A program made the position numbers and the translations under genes. Shown piece by piece: positions 9,886 to 20,356 of a DNA stretch of 43,669 nt; position 1 is the stretch's first letter, and every line of letters begins with the position of its first letter. The notes under the pieces were generated by a model. It ran no database searches and was not told the origin of the DNA. It was given only the letters and a program-made list of their open reading frames with translations. The stretch is from Pleurotus ostreatus/Saccharomyces cerevisiae fusant (lineage: Eukaryota; Opisthokonta), in assembly GCA_024196135.1 (NCBI GenBank), contig JAMQCK010000178.1:1-43669 (forward strand), read 5' to 3'.

Positions 9886-12472
9886 ATGTCCGCAGACCAT
9901 GCGCACGACGCGGGGCATGGCGCCCCTACGCACGACCTTGAGAAGAAGAGGACGCGCGCGAGCTCCGAGGACCATGCCGTTGGACACGACCAGCCGCCCC
10001 CTCCGCTACCCAGCTTGGCGATGGGGATTGCGCTAACGGCCGTATGCACGACGGCGATGACAGTCAATGTGCGTAGTCAAACCAGTCTGCTAGTGCATGA
10101 ACTGACATGGCGTGCCCTAGATCTCGAACATAAATGCCGTCGCGATCGCGCTGCCTACGATCGGGGAAGACCTGGGGATTCCGGAGGATCAGCTGCAGTG
10201 GATGACCAACGCGTATGCTTTGAGCTCGGTGCGTGATACATTGACTGGCTTGTATATGCGCTGACGAGGGTATAGGGATGCCTACTGCTCATGTTCGGGA
10301 GGATAGCGGATGTGTATGGGAGGAAGAAAACGTTCTTAGCGGGCGCCGCTTGGCTATTCGCTTTCGGGCTGGGCTGCGGGTTCTGCAATGGTGCGTTCTC
10401 GTTCCATTCAACAAGAAAATCTACTGATGTACGCATATAGACGCGGTAACGCTCGAGATCTTACGAGGCTTTCAAGGTGCAGGCGGTGCAGCCACCATTC
10501 CCGCCGCCGTACGTCCTGAACATGCGTCCTTACATGCGTCCTGACGTGCGCGCTGACATGCGTCCTCCAGCTCGGCATCCTCGCGCATGCATTCCCCCCA
10601 TCCCGAGCGCGCTCGATCGCCTTCGCCACATTCGCGGCTGGCGCCCCCGTCGGTGGGGTCCTCGGCACCCTTGTCGGAGGCGCGGTCACCCAATATACCA
10701 AGTACGCTGCCTTCCTTCCTATTCCATCTACGTCCTTCGCTGACCTCCCTTCCTCCTCTCCCCGTCCCTCCCCTTACTCCTCCCCTCCCCATCCCCTTTC
10801 CCTTTCCCTTCCCCGCTCTCCCCCTTCCCTGCCCCATTCCTCCCTCCCTCCTTCCTCTCTCACTATCCCCTCCCAGCCCAACCTGGCGCTCCGCCTTCTA
10901 CTTCACCGCCGCCCTCTCCGGGGGCACTTTCGCCGGCGGCCTCATCGCCATCCCGCGCGACCCGCCCTCGACGGAGAAGGACCGGCGCGTCGATTGGCTC
11001 GGCGCCTTTCTGGTTACGGCCGGGTTGACGTTTATTATCTTTATTTTGGCGCAGGGCGAGATTGCGGAGCCGAGGCAGTGGGGGACGGGGTGTGAGTGCC
11101 TTTTCTGTTTGAGAGGCGAGCGACGAGAACCAGAGTGGCCGGGGTGGAAGGGGGGATGGGTTCAAGGAGACGAGGAGCTGACTCGCATTGCAGACATTAT
11201 CGCGCTGCTCATCGTCGGCGTATTCCTCGTGGGCGTGTTCTTGTGCTGGCAGTGGTGAGTACGATGGTGATATGCGCTATGCGAAGCTATCGTCGGCCTA
11301 TGACTTCACGAAGAAGCTGACTGCCGACGAGCTTGCTGAAAGCGACGCGCATACTGACCCGACGCGCATACTGACCCGACGCGCATACTGACCGACGATC
11401 CACAGGTACCTCGAGCGCATCCAGGACAACCCGAACGCGCCGTACTCCGTTTGGACGCCTCCGCCGCTCATGCGTCCGTCGCTATTTGCTCGCGCGAGGG
11501 GGCGGTACGGCGTGCAGATGCTCATCGCGTTCCTCAATTGGTGTGTTTTTATGGGGTGGCAGTTTTGGGCGCAGGTGAGTGGTTTGAGTTTAAGTTGCGG
11601 CCTTCGTTCGCGAGTGCCGCTGAGTACGTAGGACAATCTAGCTGATGCTCGTTCTCTCAGCTCTTCTACCAGAACTACCAAGGCTACGGACCGATGCTCG
11701 CCGGCATCCGCTTCATTCCGATGTTCGTGACGGGCGTGTTGTGCAATGTCTTTATCGCGCAGTTCGTCGCGCATATCAGCTTGGTGTGGCTCATGTGTAC
11801 GTCGTCTCGTTCAATAATCCAATCCCGCTCTGCCCCATCCTTTCGCTCTTAAGGTCTACCCTCTACCGTACCTCTTCCTCACGCTCACAGAACGCACTCA
11901 CACTCCTCCACAGTATCCGGCACTCTCATCACCTCCGTCGCCGCCCTCCTCTTCGGGCTTATCGACCCGAACGCGCCGTACTGGGCCTTCGGCTTCCCCG
12001 CCGCCATCACCTCCGTCTTCGGCGCGGACTTTGTGTTCGCGGCGGGCACGCTGTTCATCGCGAAGATCTCGAAGCCGCATGAGCAGAGCGTGAGCGGGGG
12101 GCTGTTCCAGACGATGATTCAGGTATGTGCAGTTGACGCGCGGTGATCTTTTGGCGGGACGAGACGGGGACGAACGAGGCGCTTACGCTTACGCAGCTCG
12201 GCACCTCGATGGGCATCGCCGTCTCCACCGTTGTCTTCGACAACGTGCAGAAGATGTCGGGCAAGACGCCGCTGGATGCGTATCGCGCCGCGCAATGGAC
12301 GGCCTTCGGCTTCGGCGCGCTGGCGAGCGTTCTCGCGTTTACCTTCCTGCGCGGCGTGGGCGTCGTGGGGCATAAGGAGGAGAAGGCGGCATCGGAAAGC
12401 ACGGACGAGGAGCGGACGGCGGTCAGGGACGTTGAGGCAGGTGAGGTGAAGAGGGAGGAGGCGCACGTTTAG
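9886..12472 (+). CDS. MFS transporter, drug:H+ antiporter-2 (DHA2) type
   Basis: Membrane transporter of the major facilitator superfamily, DHA2 (14-TMS) group, related in sequence style to fungal aminotriazole/multidrug resistance proteins. Eleven exons give 556 aa: 9886-10068, 10121-10228, 10276-10390, 10441-10508, 10571-10701, 10877-11091, 11194-11254, 11406-11574, 11661-11796, 11914-12122, 12197-12472. The cytosolic N-terminus is hydrophilic and His/Lys-rich. The first helix reads MGIALTAVCTTAMTVN. Loop motif GRIADVYGRKK (motif A) and the helix motif GFQGAGGAATIPAALGILAH are plain, and many hydrophobic segments follow. The C-terminal 50 residues are charged. Substrate cannot be told from sequence. 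A GTAAGT...TACAG pair at 12495-12550 looks like a 3'UTR intron. No signs of damage. Confidence 0.9.
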
Positions 12473-13465
12473 CGGACTAGCTGTGACTGATCAGGTAAGT
12501 GAGGGTGTTTGTGCGAGGCTATCAGTGGTGCTCATGGTGTCTTCGTACAGGACTCGTGCACGCTGATAGACTAGGTATATTGGGCATTACTGTAATGGTG
12601 CAGACGACGCAATGGAGTTCAACCTCGGATTCACCATGAAGAGGCGGGATCCGCGGAGATTGGATGCACGCAAGAGTCAAAGCCGCCGTATTATGGACGC
12701 GGTGAAGACGCAGGCAGGCTGAGGTCATGGGTCTCGCTTATCCATGCTCAAGATATCCCAAGCAGTGCACCTTGGATCAGCGGACGCATGGCAAGCGTCG
12801 TAAGAACTTGACTCGTCCATTGTGACCATCTTTGCAGCAGCCCTCAGATCAGCTGGCGGGTCAACTCTTCCCACTCTGCTGCCCCGCCCTTCCTCCTATT
12901 CCGCCTGCTATCCAGAGAATAATGGGCAGCGACTCGTAACGTACATACAGAGTGCATTGCCTCTGCATAGTTGAGACTGACTGATGCCCCTTCAGTCATT
13001 GGTCTCGCTCGTTCCTCGACGTGAAGCTTCGCGGAGATGGCTCCGTCGTCTATCTTCGGGACTGTGTGAATCTCATCGCGACGTCTCTATGTCACGGCTT
13101 CGCCCTTCTCACGCGCGATCACCTATTCATGCCTCCGAGGTCCTTCTCCCGCAGATCATCATCGATGCCTGCGGCGAGGAAGCGGTCTTCCCCCCTCACC
13201 CTCCCACGACGCCCGTCGGCGTCGCTCGCTCGAAGACGTCCCTGAAGATGAAGGGCATGCGCCGCTGTCCAACTCGCTTCCCGAAGTGCGACGCCGCCAG
13301 GGTGCGGCTGCGCGTGATCACTACGCGTACACGATGTTCCATTGCTGGACCCTCAGCAGCACTGACGTTGTGGGTCGCGTGCTGGGTAGTATAAGTACCT
13401 CGCCGCCGCGGTCGACCACAAGCTTTCCCTCGCTCCGCACGTCGTCCTGCGTACTTACGTCCACG
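12473..13465. other. intergenic region
   Basis: Between the MFS gene and the dioxygenase. It contains the possible 3'UTR intron 12495-12550 and, at its right end, a TATA box (13390-13397). A 136-codon frame at 12984-13394 has no recognisable content and overlaps the TATA box. Confidence 0.5.
13390..13397 (+). promoter_or_regulatory. TATA box of the dioxygenase gene
   Basis: TATAAGTA lies 69 bp upstream of the ATG at 13466, a fitting distance for a short 5' leader. Confidence 0.55.
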
Positions 13466-15006
13466 ATGCTCCTGACGATCGCGCGGCGCGCTTCCACCAC
13501 GAGCTGTGCTCGCCTTTCATTGCGCGGCTTCGCCACCAGTCACAACTTCCCTGCGTTCCCCTCCGACGTCCCTACGCATCCGCTACTGGTCGTCGACTAT
13601 GCGCGCATCAAGGCCGGCGACAAGGCAGAGATCGATCGTCTCTGGGAGGCAGCGACCACGCTAGGGTTCTGGTAGTACGTGCCATGTGCTGCTTCTCGAG
13701 AGATCGGTACTGATACGGGCTTCGCAGCCTGAAGAACCATGGTGCGGATGCGGAAGCTGAAGCCATGTTTAAGATGGGCGAGGAGGTGATGCAGTTACCT
13801 CTGAAAGAGAAGATGAAGTTCGAGCAGGGAGATGACGGGAATTCCTTTGGGTGTGTTATCTGTTCGCTCCTACGCGAGGCGGAGGCTGATACGTTCGCAG
13901 CTACAAAGCTGCTGGCGCGAACGCTACCGACGCTGCGGGTACTCGCGACACCGTCGAATTCATCAACATCGCGAAGGACGACGCTCTTGCATACCCCGTC
14001 ATCGCGCGCCGAACATACCCCCGTCCTGTCGTGAAAGCCATGCCCACTGACGTCCAGCCATTCGTCCGCAAGTCGGTCGACGTTAACAGCACACTCCTCG
14101 CTACGCTTGGCGAGCGACTTGGGCTTCCGAAAGACTCACTGCAACGTCGTCACTCCGAGTCAGAGCATAGCGGCAGCGAAGCGCGCGTGATCCACAGTCT
14201 CCCGCTGACGCCCGAGGAACGGGAGGCGCGGAAGGCGATTGGCGCACATACTGATTTTGGCTCATTAGTGAGTGGCCTTTTGCGTCGTAGCTCATGCAGC
14301 GCTAACAACTCTTCGACAGTCCTTCCTTCACAATCGCCTCGGCGGTCTGCAAGTTCTCCCGCCGGGTTCGGAGAGATGGCAATACATCAAGGTGAGCGAG
14401 TACTCTGCCTACATACAATGTGCTATGCACTGAACTCGCGCTACTATCGCAATAGCCCCTTCCTGGACACGCAATCTGCAACCTCGGCGATGCCATGGCG
14501 CTCTTCAGCGGCGGGATCTTACGGTCGAACATTCATCGCGTTGTGTAAGCCGTCCTCCCTGATTCCTTGACCTCATGCTGAACTTCTTTCTCAGCCCGCC
14601 GCCCTCGTTCCAAGCGGACCTCCCTCGGTGGTCACTCGTCTTCTTCACGCGCCCAGGCAACGACCAAATCTTGCGCGCGCTCACGGACGAAAGCCCTATC
14701 ATCCGCGACGCCATCGAGGCGAAACGCGCGCAAGGGGAGGACGTGAGCGTACGTTCGAGCCCTTCGCCGCCAGTCCTCTCGTACTGACATTGGCGATTCC
14801 GTAGGCGTATGACACGGGCTCGACGGCCTTCGACTGGTTCGCGCGACGCATCCGGAATCAGCGTATGAACAACCGCAAGGCGAGTTGTTCTCCGTATTGA
14901 CACTATATCGGCGCGTCGTACTGACGCTCTCGCGCAGGGTCCCGAGACATGGCTGGCGAGCAGAGGTACGGAAGGTCGCACGGAGGATGCTATACCCGAG
15001 GTTTGA
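13466..15006 (+). CDS. Fe(II)/2-oxoglutarate-dependent dioxygenase (isopenicillin N synthase-like)
   Basis: Member of the fungal IPNS/2OG-Fe(II) oxygenase family. Exons 13466-13674, 13728-13850, 13901-14267, 14320-14391, 14456-14544, 14595-14742, 14805-14879, 14938-15006 give 383 aa. The N-terminal DIOX_N part has PLLVVDYARIKAG and the turn GFWYLKNHG. The double-stranded beta-helix carries H227 and D229 in IGAHTDFGSL and H284 in LRSNIHRV as the iron triad. R298-x-S300 in PRWSLVFF is the usual 2-oxoglutarate anchor. The first 25 residues are basic, Ser/Ala/Leu-rich and lack acids, so mitochondrial import is possible. The seventh intron (14880-14937) has a GC donor instead of GT; the frame and family C-terminus (GPETWLASRGTE) need it. 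Substrate unknown; such genes serve secondary or small-molecule metabolism. Confidence 0.9.
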
Positions 15007-15428
15007 AGTGGCCGACGCTTAGGATGGGGAATGTGTATACTTTCTTGAATACATCTTCGTTCTTTCGTTCGTTGTCGGGACTATCTAGTATTGTACGAGG
15101 CTTGCTGTCGTGGAGGAAAAACCTGCCCCGGGTGGGTTCAATGGACAAAGCATGCGCGTCCGAGAGAGCTGAGGGAGGCTTCTGTGCTGCCCATTATCAA
15201 GATAAAACCGTATCAACAAGTGCCGTGAGTCGGACTTCAGCTGTGCTTTCCTTGACGAACACCTTGATGCTGTGATTGGATCCCGTATACATAAATTCCA
15301 AAGTACATAACGCGGCCTGCGCAATACAGAGCCATAGGTAGATGTTAAACATACAGTACAAGAGCATAAATCCATATACAAAGCATATCCATAACAAACG
15401 AGTCTATCCAGATACATGCGTCCTGCGC
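15007..15428. other. convergent intergenic region
   Basis: Shared 3' flank of the dioxygenase (+) and the SRA gene (-). It is AT-richer than its neighbours, with no gene seen. Confidence 0.5.
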
Positions 15429-17426
15429 CTACTCGTCGGGGTATCCGAGCGTAAGCTCATCGTCCGTGTCGTCATAGTATGCGGGCTGATTTGCATCGTC
15501 AAGATGGGGTAGCTGAGAGATGGCGTTCGTGGTTGAAGGTGAGGGTGGAAGGGCGATGGGAGGCATAGAGGGGGCCGGCGGTGGCTGAATGTCGTTAGCA
15601 TACGTTCCTCGCTCACACTGGATCACGGCTTACCTGAACCGAATCTCTGAGGTCTGGCGTATGCGTGGGCGCGTCATCTACAGGCGGTGGCGGAGGTAAA
15701 GCCTTCGAGAAGTGCTTGAAGTTGGGAAGCGGCTGACGGCGGGGCAGCACGGGGAGATCAAAGAATCGAATGGGCGTGCCGGTACTGTCCTGGACACGCA
15801 ATCAGCGGGAGTTATCAATGTGAGAACAGCAGAACATACCTCTTGCTTGATCTCGTGCTGCTTCCCCTTGTCTTGTGACTCCGACGTGAATGGGGAGAAT
15901 CTGCGTTGCTCATGCGTCGCCGACAGCGGTGGAGGCGTAGAGAGGACGGGCGAAGAAGGTAAGGTGGGTGGACCAAACGAGTCTGAATCCTGTCGTGCAT
16001 GATGACATCGCGAGGTGAACGTCGCAGGCGTCATCTCTTCCATGTCAAGGGACAACCGCTGCTTCGCTCTGCGCAATGGTACCCTCGAGCCCGACTGCGT
16101 CGGCACAGACGTCGCGCGAGCTCCCGCTCTCGATATCACCACTGTCGCATGCGTCTTCTTCCTCTTCGGCGCCCTCGTGCTCGCCGGCGCCCTACTGCCT
16201 CCCGCCGCCCACTCGTCCTCCGCACTGGGAAGATCGTCCCACTCCCTCCTCTGCCGCTTCCTCGGTCCAGGCCCTTCGCCACCCTCGATGATCGCGTTCG
16301 CTTGCGCGATGAGGCGCGGGGTGTCCTCTTGCCGACGGTACACGTTGGGCGGTCGGAAGCGGTTGACGTTGTCGATGGCTTGGAGGAGGCGGGAGGAGAG
16401 GGCGGGCATGCCGTGATCGGGGTCGAGGGGTTGGTTGGGAAGGCGCTAGAAGGAGGGGTGTCTGTTGAGTATGCGGATGGAGGCGTGGGAATGGGCAGAC
16501 GTACGACGAGGTGGAACTGGCAGCGTAGATAACCATCGGGTGCCTTGACTTGCCATGCCTGGGTAGACGTTAGCAGAACGAAGGTATGGCTGGACAAACC
16601 ACGCACGTCGATGACTGTCCATTCGCCGTCATATCGATATCCTTGCTCGGGGCCGTAGCGCGTAAGCGACCCACGGCATACTCGCACTGGCTGTCCCGAG
16701 TGCCATGACTCGAGGAGAGCTTTGTTGCCCGTGCTCCCCCAATCCTGGTCGCGTTCGTGGACCTTGCTGTTCTTCTTGCGGCCTCCTAGATGCAGGATAT
16801 GAGCGACTATGGTGCGTGGGAGATGACGCGGCAAACCTTCGCCATCCATGATACTAGGGAATCGTTAGCGCGCCGCCTGATGGACAGATGAAGCAGACGC
16901 ACATCTCATTAGGCGCCTCGCGATCGCCGGTATAGCCTGAGTTCCTGTGATGTGCTGTCAGACGTGACATGATCGGGAAGCGGGAAGACGGAGGTATCGT
17001 ACAGTACGACTGATCGACATCCCGTGTGCGAGCCCGCTATGCCTCGCTGCGTCGCGCAGTGTACGCCTGAGGCATACATGTCGTCGAAACCCTTGAACAT
17101 CGTGAAGTGGGGGACTCGGTGGAGGTGACCGAAAATCGTGCTATCACCGGTTGAGGTCAGCGCGCAAACTAGGACGTATGTCCAAGAGCGACGCACCTAT
17201 CATGCCCAGGTAGCTTCTCTATCTTCTGACGGCCCTTGTTCTTATTTGAGGGAGACCTGAAGTCCCTGGAGTTCGAGCTCGAGGGGAGTCGAGGATCTGC
17301 GTCATCCTCGAGGTCGAACGTTGGATCGGGCGTGGGACTCAAGTCGGGTCTGGCTCTCGAGGCGCCGCTGCCGCGGCTGGCTGGGGGACGACGGGATTTG
17401 GCGTTGGTACTGGCGCTATCGCTCAT
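15429..17426 (-). CDS. SRA-YDG domain protein (putative methyl-CpG reader)
   Basis: Eight exons on the minus strand, 17426-17197, 17140-17003, 16944-16903, 16853-16607, 16558-16505, 16445-15840, 15789-15634, 15584-15429, give 542 aa; all introns are 48-59 bp GT-AG. The SAD/SRA domain occupies about residues 77-240: it starts STIFGHLHRVP, has the GVH...QRGIAG turn, NSGYTGDREAPNE, WHSGQPVRVCRG, and the signature YRYDGEW at 209-215. SRA domains flip out and bind 5-methylcytosine or 5-hydroxymethylcytosine, as in UHRF1. The N-terminal 75 residues are charged and disordered. The C-terminal 300 residues are Pro/Ser/Arg-rich with basic runs (RKRQRREWDD, APKRKKTH) that may be nuclear signals. No RING, PHD or methyltransferase domain is present, so it is a stand-alone reader. 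It shares a 440-bp divergent upstream region with the small secreted-protein gene. Confidence 0.9.
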
Positions 17427-17866
17427 AGTTAAGCTTTAGATACCGAGATCTGAAGATGGATGCGGGGGAAGATGAATGACGGAAGCAGATCCCAAATGAG
17501 ATCGGAGGCAACTCGTCATCACACTTGCCACGTGCGCTCCCGATTCACATTGACGCCCCAAATGCTGACAGGCGCGGCTCCTTCCATCATCGAGCGCTCG
17601 TCGCCTCAGACTGTCCTCTGCCTCAGCGCTCTTTCCAGCCCCCGATGTGTATCATCCGAAGCTGTTCTGTCGCGTTTGATATGTCCTCCGACGCACCATC
17701 CTCCGACGCTCGTATGATATCACGACTGCGCCCCAGTATATAAAGCGCCCCACAGCGCGTATACTCCTCGTGCAGTTCGTTTCCCATCACGCGCGCATCT
17801 TGCCAGTCCGCTCGTCAGCTCATCTTCCCCGAAACCTTCAAGCGCGCTCGAAGCTGCTCAGGAACG
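17427..17866. other. divergent promoter region
   Basis: Lies between the SRA gene (-) and the small secreted protein (+). It holds the strong TATA box at 17737-17744. No gene is seen. Confidence 0.5.
17737..17744 (+). promoter_or_regulatory. TATA box of the small secreted protein gene
   Basis: TATATAAA, 123 bp upstream of the ATG at 17867. It implies a 5' leader of roughly 90-100 nt and suggests strong, regulated expression. Confidence 0.65.
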
Positions 17867-18166
17867 ATGAAGCTCTGCGCTATCTTCGCTCTCGCTACGA
17901 TCGTTCTGGCCTCCGTTGTCGGTGCAGCCCCCGTCCTTGAGACGAACGGACAACGCCTGGCGCGCGGACTTCCGCCCCTCAGGCCACGATCCATTGCTAA
18001 TGGTGCGTCTACTGCTTTCTACGCGTCGATCGCGGCTGACGTGTTGACTCAAGCTGCGACGCCAGTCAAGCGGAGTGGCCCTTCGGCGCGCGCATTGAAA
18101 CGCGATGAGCCCTCGGCCCGAGCTGCAAAGCGCAACGAACCCTCCGCGCGCGCGTACTCTATCTAG
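17867..18166 (+). CDS. small secreted protein with Lys-Arg-spaced decapeptide repeats
   Basis: Predicted 99-aa secreted protein. Residues 1-20 (MKLCAIFALATIVLASVVGA) form a clear signal peptide. Residues 25-38 (ETNGQRLARGLPPL) carry the RxARGLPP motif that recurs in basidiomycete small secreted proteins. The C-terminus is three 10-residue repeats: SGPSARALKR (70-79), DEPSARAAKR (80-89), NEPSARAYSI (90-99), with Lys-Arg pairs at 68-69, 78-79 and 88-89. Lys-Arg is the cleavage signal of the Golgi protease Kex2, so this has the layout of a Kex2-processed peptide precursor. A 51-nt in-frame stretch (18003-18053) has a GTGCGT donor and a CTGAC branch site and could be an intron; removal gives 82 aa and joins IAN to AATPVKR. 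Acceptor CAG at 18065 is an alternative. A likely 3'UTR intron lies at 18192-18238. Function unknown. Confidence 0.75.
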   Translation: MKLCAIFALATIVLASVVGAAPVLETNGQRLARGLPPLRPRSIANGASTAFYASIAADVLTQAATPVKRSGPSARALKRDEPSARAAKRNEPSARAYSI

Positions 18167-19009
18167 CTCGCTCCGCTGAGGGAGCTCTACGGTGCGTCTG
18201 TCAGTGAAACGCTTAGAGCATTGCTGACAACGTCGCAGTCACTTTACTTACCTACGACACGATAATGCCATCCCGAACGTGTAGCATACCTTCTCCTCTT
18301 TCCAATTTACTCCGCCCACTTATCGATCCTATATCCTACCTCGGACATATTCTCCACGTCGTCAACTACGCCCCTTATAGACCCGTCACTGACCACGCCC
18401 GTACACAACAAAGTCCCTGTGTGGCGGTAATTCACGAAGCCTCTTTGCTGTCCTACGACGCTCCCAACATCCCTCCTCGCTTAACCTCAAGACGGAATCT
18501 TGAACTCGCGCGCCCCATGTAGCTACCTTACGATATTTATTGTCACTATATTGACGGACTACTCTGTTCCCCCTTCGCGTGCGCGTCCAGACCATCGTCC
18601 AAGCTGCGCCGTAAGTGACGGGGCCACTGCGACTCTCCCTACGATCTGTTACTAACGAGATAGCCCCGCTGCGTGGATTGGGTACCATCCAACTTGCCTC
18701 GTTTGTCGGTGTACTGCAGGCAGTGCGTATTCGTATGCTGTCGCTGTACTGACCGACTTTGGAAGGACCGCCTGTCATCTGCTGCGATATTTGCTCCAGA
18801 TGCGGCGCAACCCGAACATAGTGAAGTGAACATGGAACTCGACGTCGCTCATTCTTATTGAGGTATGTCGTCCCCTCGTCGCCTTTGCGTACACGACTGA
18901 CGAATGGCTTCCTGGATTTACAGGCGGACCAACGTCATATGGTGCACGTCGCTTAGACACCGCCACTTTGGACAGTGGCCATCCTGGCCGGACAACCGCT
19001 CCACGTGCT

Positions 19010-19017
19010 TATATAAT
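19010..19017 (+). promoter_or_regulatory. TATA box upstream of the split transposase gene
   Basis: TATATAAT, followed within 35 bp by the short upstream frame at 19051 and 118 bp before the main ATG at 19128. Confidence 0.5.
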
Positions 19018-19050
19018 CCGCTTTAATCAGCATTAAATCAAATAATAATA

Positions 19051-19080
19051 ATGGCGAGCCATTGGCTGGCGCAGTCGTAG
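19051..19080 (+). promoter_or_regulatory. nine-codon upstream open reading frame
   Basis: ATG at 19051 in an A-rich context gives MASHWLAQS and a TAG at 19078-19080. It precedes the main ATG (19128) on the expected leader and could lower translation of the transposase-like gene. Confidence 0.4.
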
Positions 19081-19127
19081 CGATCTCCCCCGAAAACAAC
19101 CATCCGATCTCCCTTCCATCCCCTCGT

Positions 19128-20311
19128 ATGCCTCCTTCGAAAGCCCAGAAACAAGCGGCTGCTCGTGCACGAGCCGGACGAGCCCGCGTGCGACTCGGTT
19201 TATTGACCCCGCTTCCTCAACATTCATACGATGAATCCCCCGCCGTCGAAGACTCAGATGATGGCGATTCGGTGTGTTGTTGGGATGGCGGTGTGAATAG
19301 CTGGTCAGACAACGAGTCAGACGACGCAGAGTGGGTGGACGAGGAAGACTTACAGGCTGCGAACGAGCAAGACGAGGATGCCTCGGAGGCCGAATCATTG
19401 CAGGGGGACGAGCTCATGGACAGCCTGGTGAAGGAAGCTCAGCAAGAACTGGAGATGCTGAAGAAGATAACCCCTTACGAGAAGATCAAGACTCGTACCG
19501 TCTCGTCGCAGGAGTGGGCGAAGGCAGAGTCCAAAGTGGGAGTGAAGAACGGGCTCTCGCCGCGGACAGCGCGTCGTCACGACAAGGACCAGCGAGACAA
19601 GGAGAAGACTGATGCGAATTTACGAAAAACGTGAGTGCGACTGCGATGCTATCTGCGTGCACTACTCACTGATGGGATGCAGGGCCAGTGCAGCAGCGTT
19701 TCGCAAGTTCTTTGCGCCAGCGAGATCGAGCCGAGGGGAGGGAGGAAGTGGGTCCCGTGCAGCCTCTGTGATGGACTTGCGCGACATCATCGACGAAGGC
19801 GCCCTCTTCGATGGGTATCTATCCGACCTCAGCGAGGACTCCCGTGCTGGTGAAGACGAGGAGGTCGATATCTGGTACGATGAAGAACTGTACGACGCAC
19901 CTGAACCTGCCGACCCCGACGAGCCGCCCATGTCCTCCCCGACCTCCTCCCCGCACCCCTCTCCATCTCCTTCCCAGCCTTCGGCTTCTTCAGCAGCTTC
20001 CCAACCAGTATCGCCAGATCCCTCTGACAACGAGGACGCGTTTCCGGTCCGTGCACCACCTCCGCTGAAGCGTCGACGGCTTGACGTTCCGGTTCGTGAG
20101 GCGCGAGCACGCAAGGCCGCAAAGGTTCGGGAAAAGCGCAAGCAGGCGCTTCGCGCTATGAAGCGTCTTTTGTCGTCGAAGAAACCCTTTCAGGGGGGAC
20201 CCAATGGGCTGTTGTCGTACCGGATGCGTGCTATTCAGGCCTGCCTGCACATGGTGGTCGAGGACAAGATGGGTCTGATGGCAGCATCGCGGGTCGCCGC
20301 CAAAGCGAATC
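19128..20311 (+). pseudogene. DDE-type transposase-like gene, N-terminal half (split by insertion)
   Basis: N-terminal half of a basidiomycete transposon protein of the DDE-endonuclease-like kind. Exons 19128-19630 and 19683-20311 (intron 52 bp). It starts PPSKAQKQAAARARAGRAR after Met, then acidic and coiled charged stretches, RASAAAFRKFF at the second exon start, an acidic/Pro/Ser-rich middle, basic LKRRRLDV, and RMRAIQACLHMVVEDKMG. That last stretch leads into a helix-turn-helix-like region that in relatives continues directly to the piece found at 38755. Here the frame runs instead into inserted DNA and stops at TAA 20338-20340 after ten foreign residues. Joined across the 7-bp duplication GCGAATC, this half (1,132 nt) and the right half (797 nt) make one open frame of 643 codons. 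A truncated protein could still be made. Confidence 0.85.
20305..20311 (+). repeat. left target-site duplication GCGAATC
   Basis: The same seven bases occur at 38748-38754 beyond the right end of the element. With one mismatch either side the duplication could be scored as 8 bp. Confidence 0.85.
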
Positions 20312-20356
20312 CTCCTGAGGCTACCAGAAAGTATGGCTAAGGACGCATCTTTTCAT
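20312..20356 (+). repeat. left terminal inverted repeat
   Basis: Key blocks are GGCTACC 20319-20325, AGAAAGTAT 20326-20334 and CATCTTTTCAT 20346-20356. The same blocks in the same order occur, inverted, at the right end. Confidence 0.85.

Larger units (their letters stand above)
18167..19127. other. intergenic region with intron-like signals
   Basis: No convincing protein gene. Intron-like segments with good donor, branch and acceptor lie at 18192-18238, 18611-18663 (GTAAGT...CTAAC...TAG), possibly 18723-18765, and 18863-18923 (GTATGT...CTGAC...CAG). The flanking exon candidates lack a long joint frame. They may belong to an untranslated transcript or a decayed gene. A TATA box (19010-19017) follows. 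Confidence 0.4.

Noticed and set aside
12984..13394. 136-codon frame upstream of the dioxygenase
   Set aside because: It has no recognisable motif, covers the TATA box of the next gene, and has no supporting splice pattern.
16136..16849. 237-codon read-through version of the SRA gene across 16446-16606
   Set aside because: It reads two introns as coding. Splicing at 16559-16606 and 16446-16504 keeps the SRA domain and the downstream frame.
20321..20335. AGAAA as a 5-bp target duplication of the KDZ element (also before 38767)
   Set aside because: Joining the halves at AGAAA breaks the frame. The GCGAATC pair lies outside the inverted repeats and gives an in-frame join, so AGAAA belongs to the terminus on the left and to the gene on the right.
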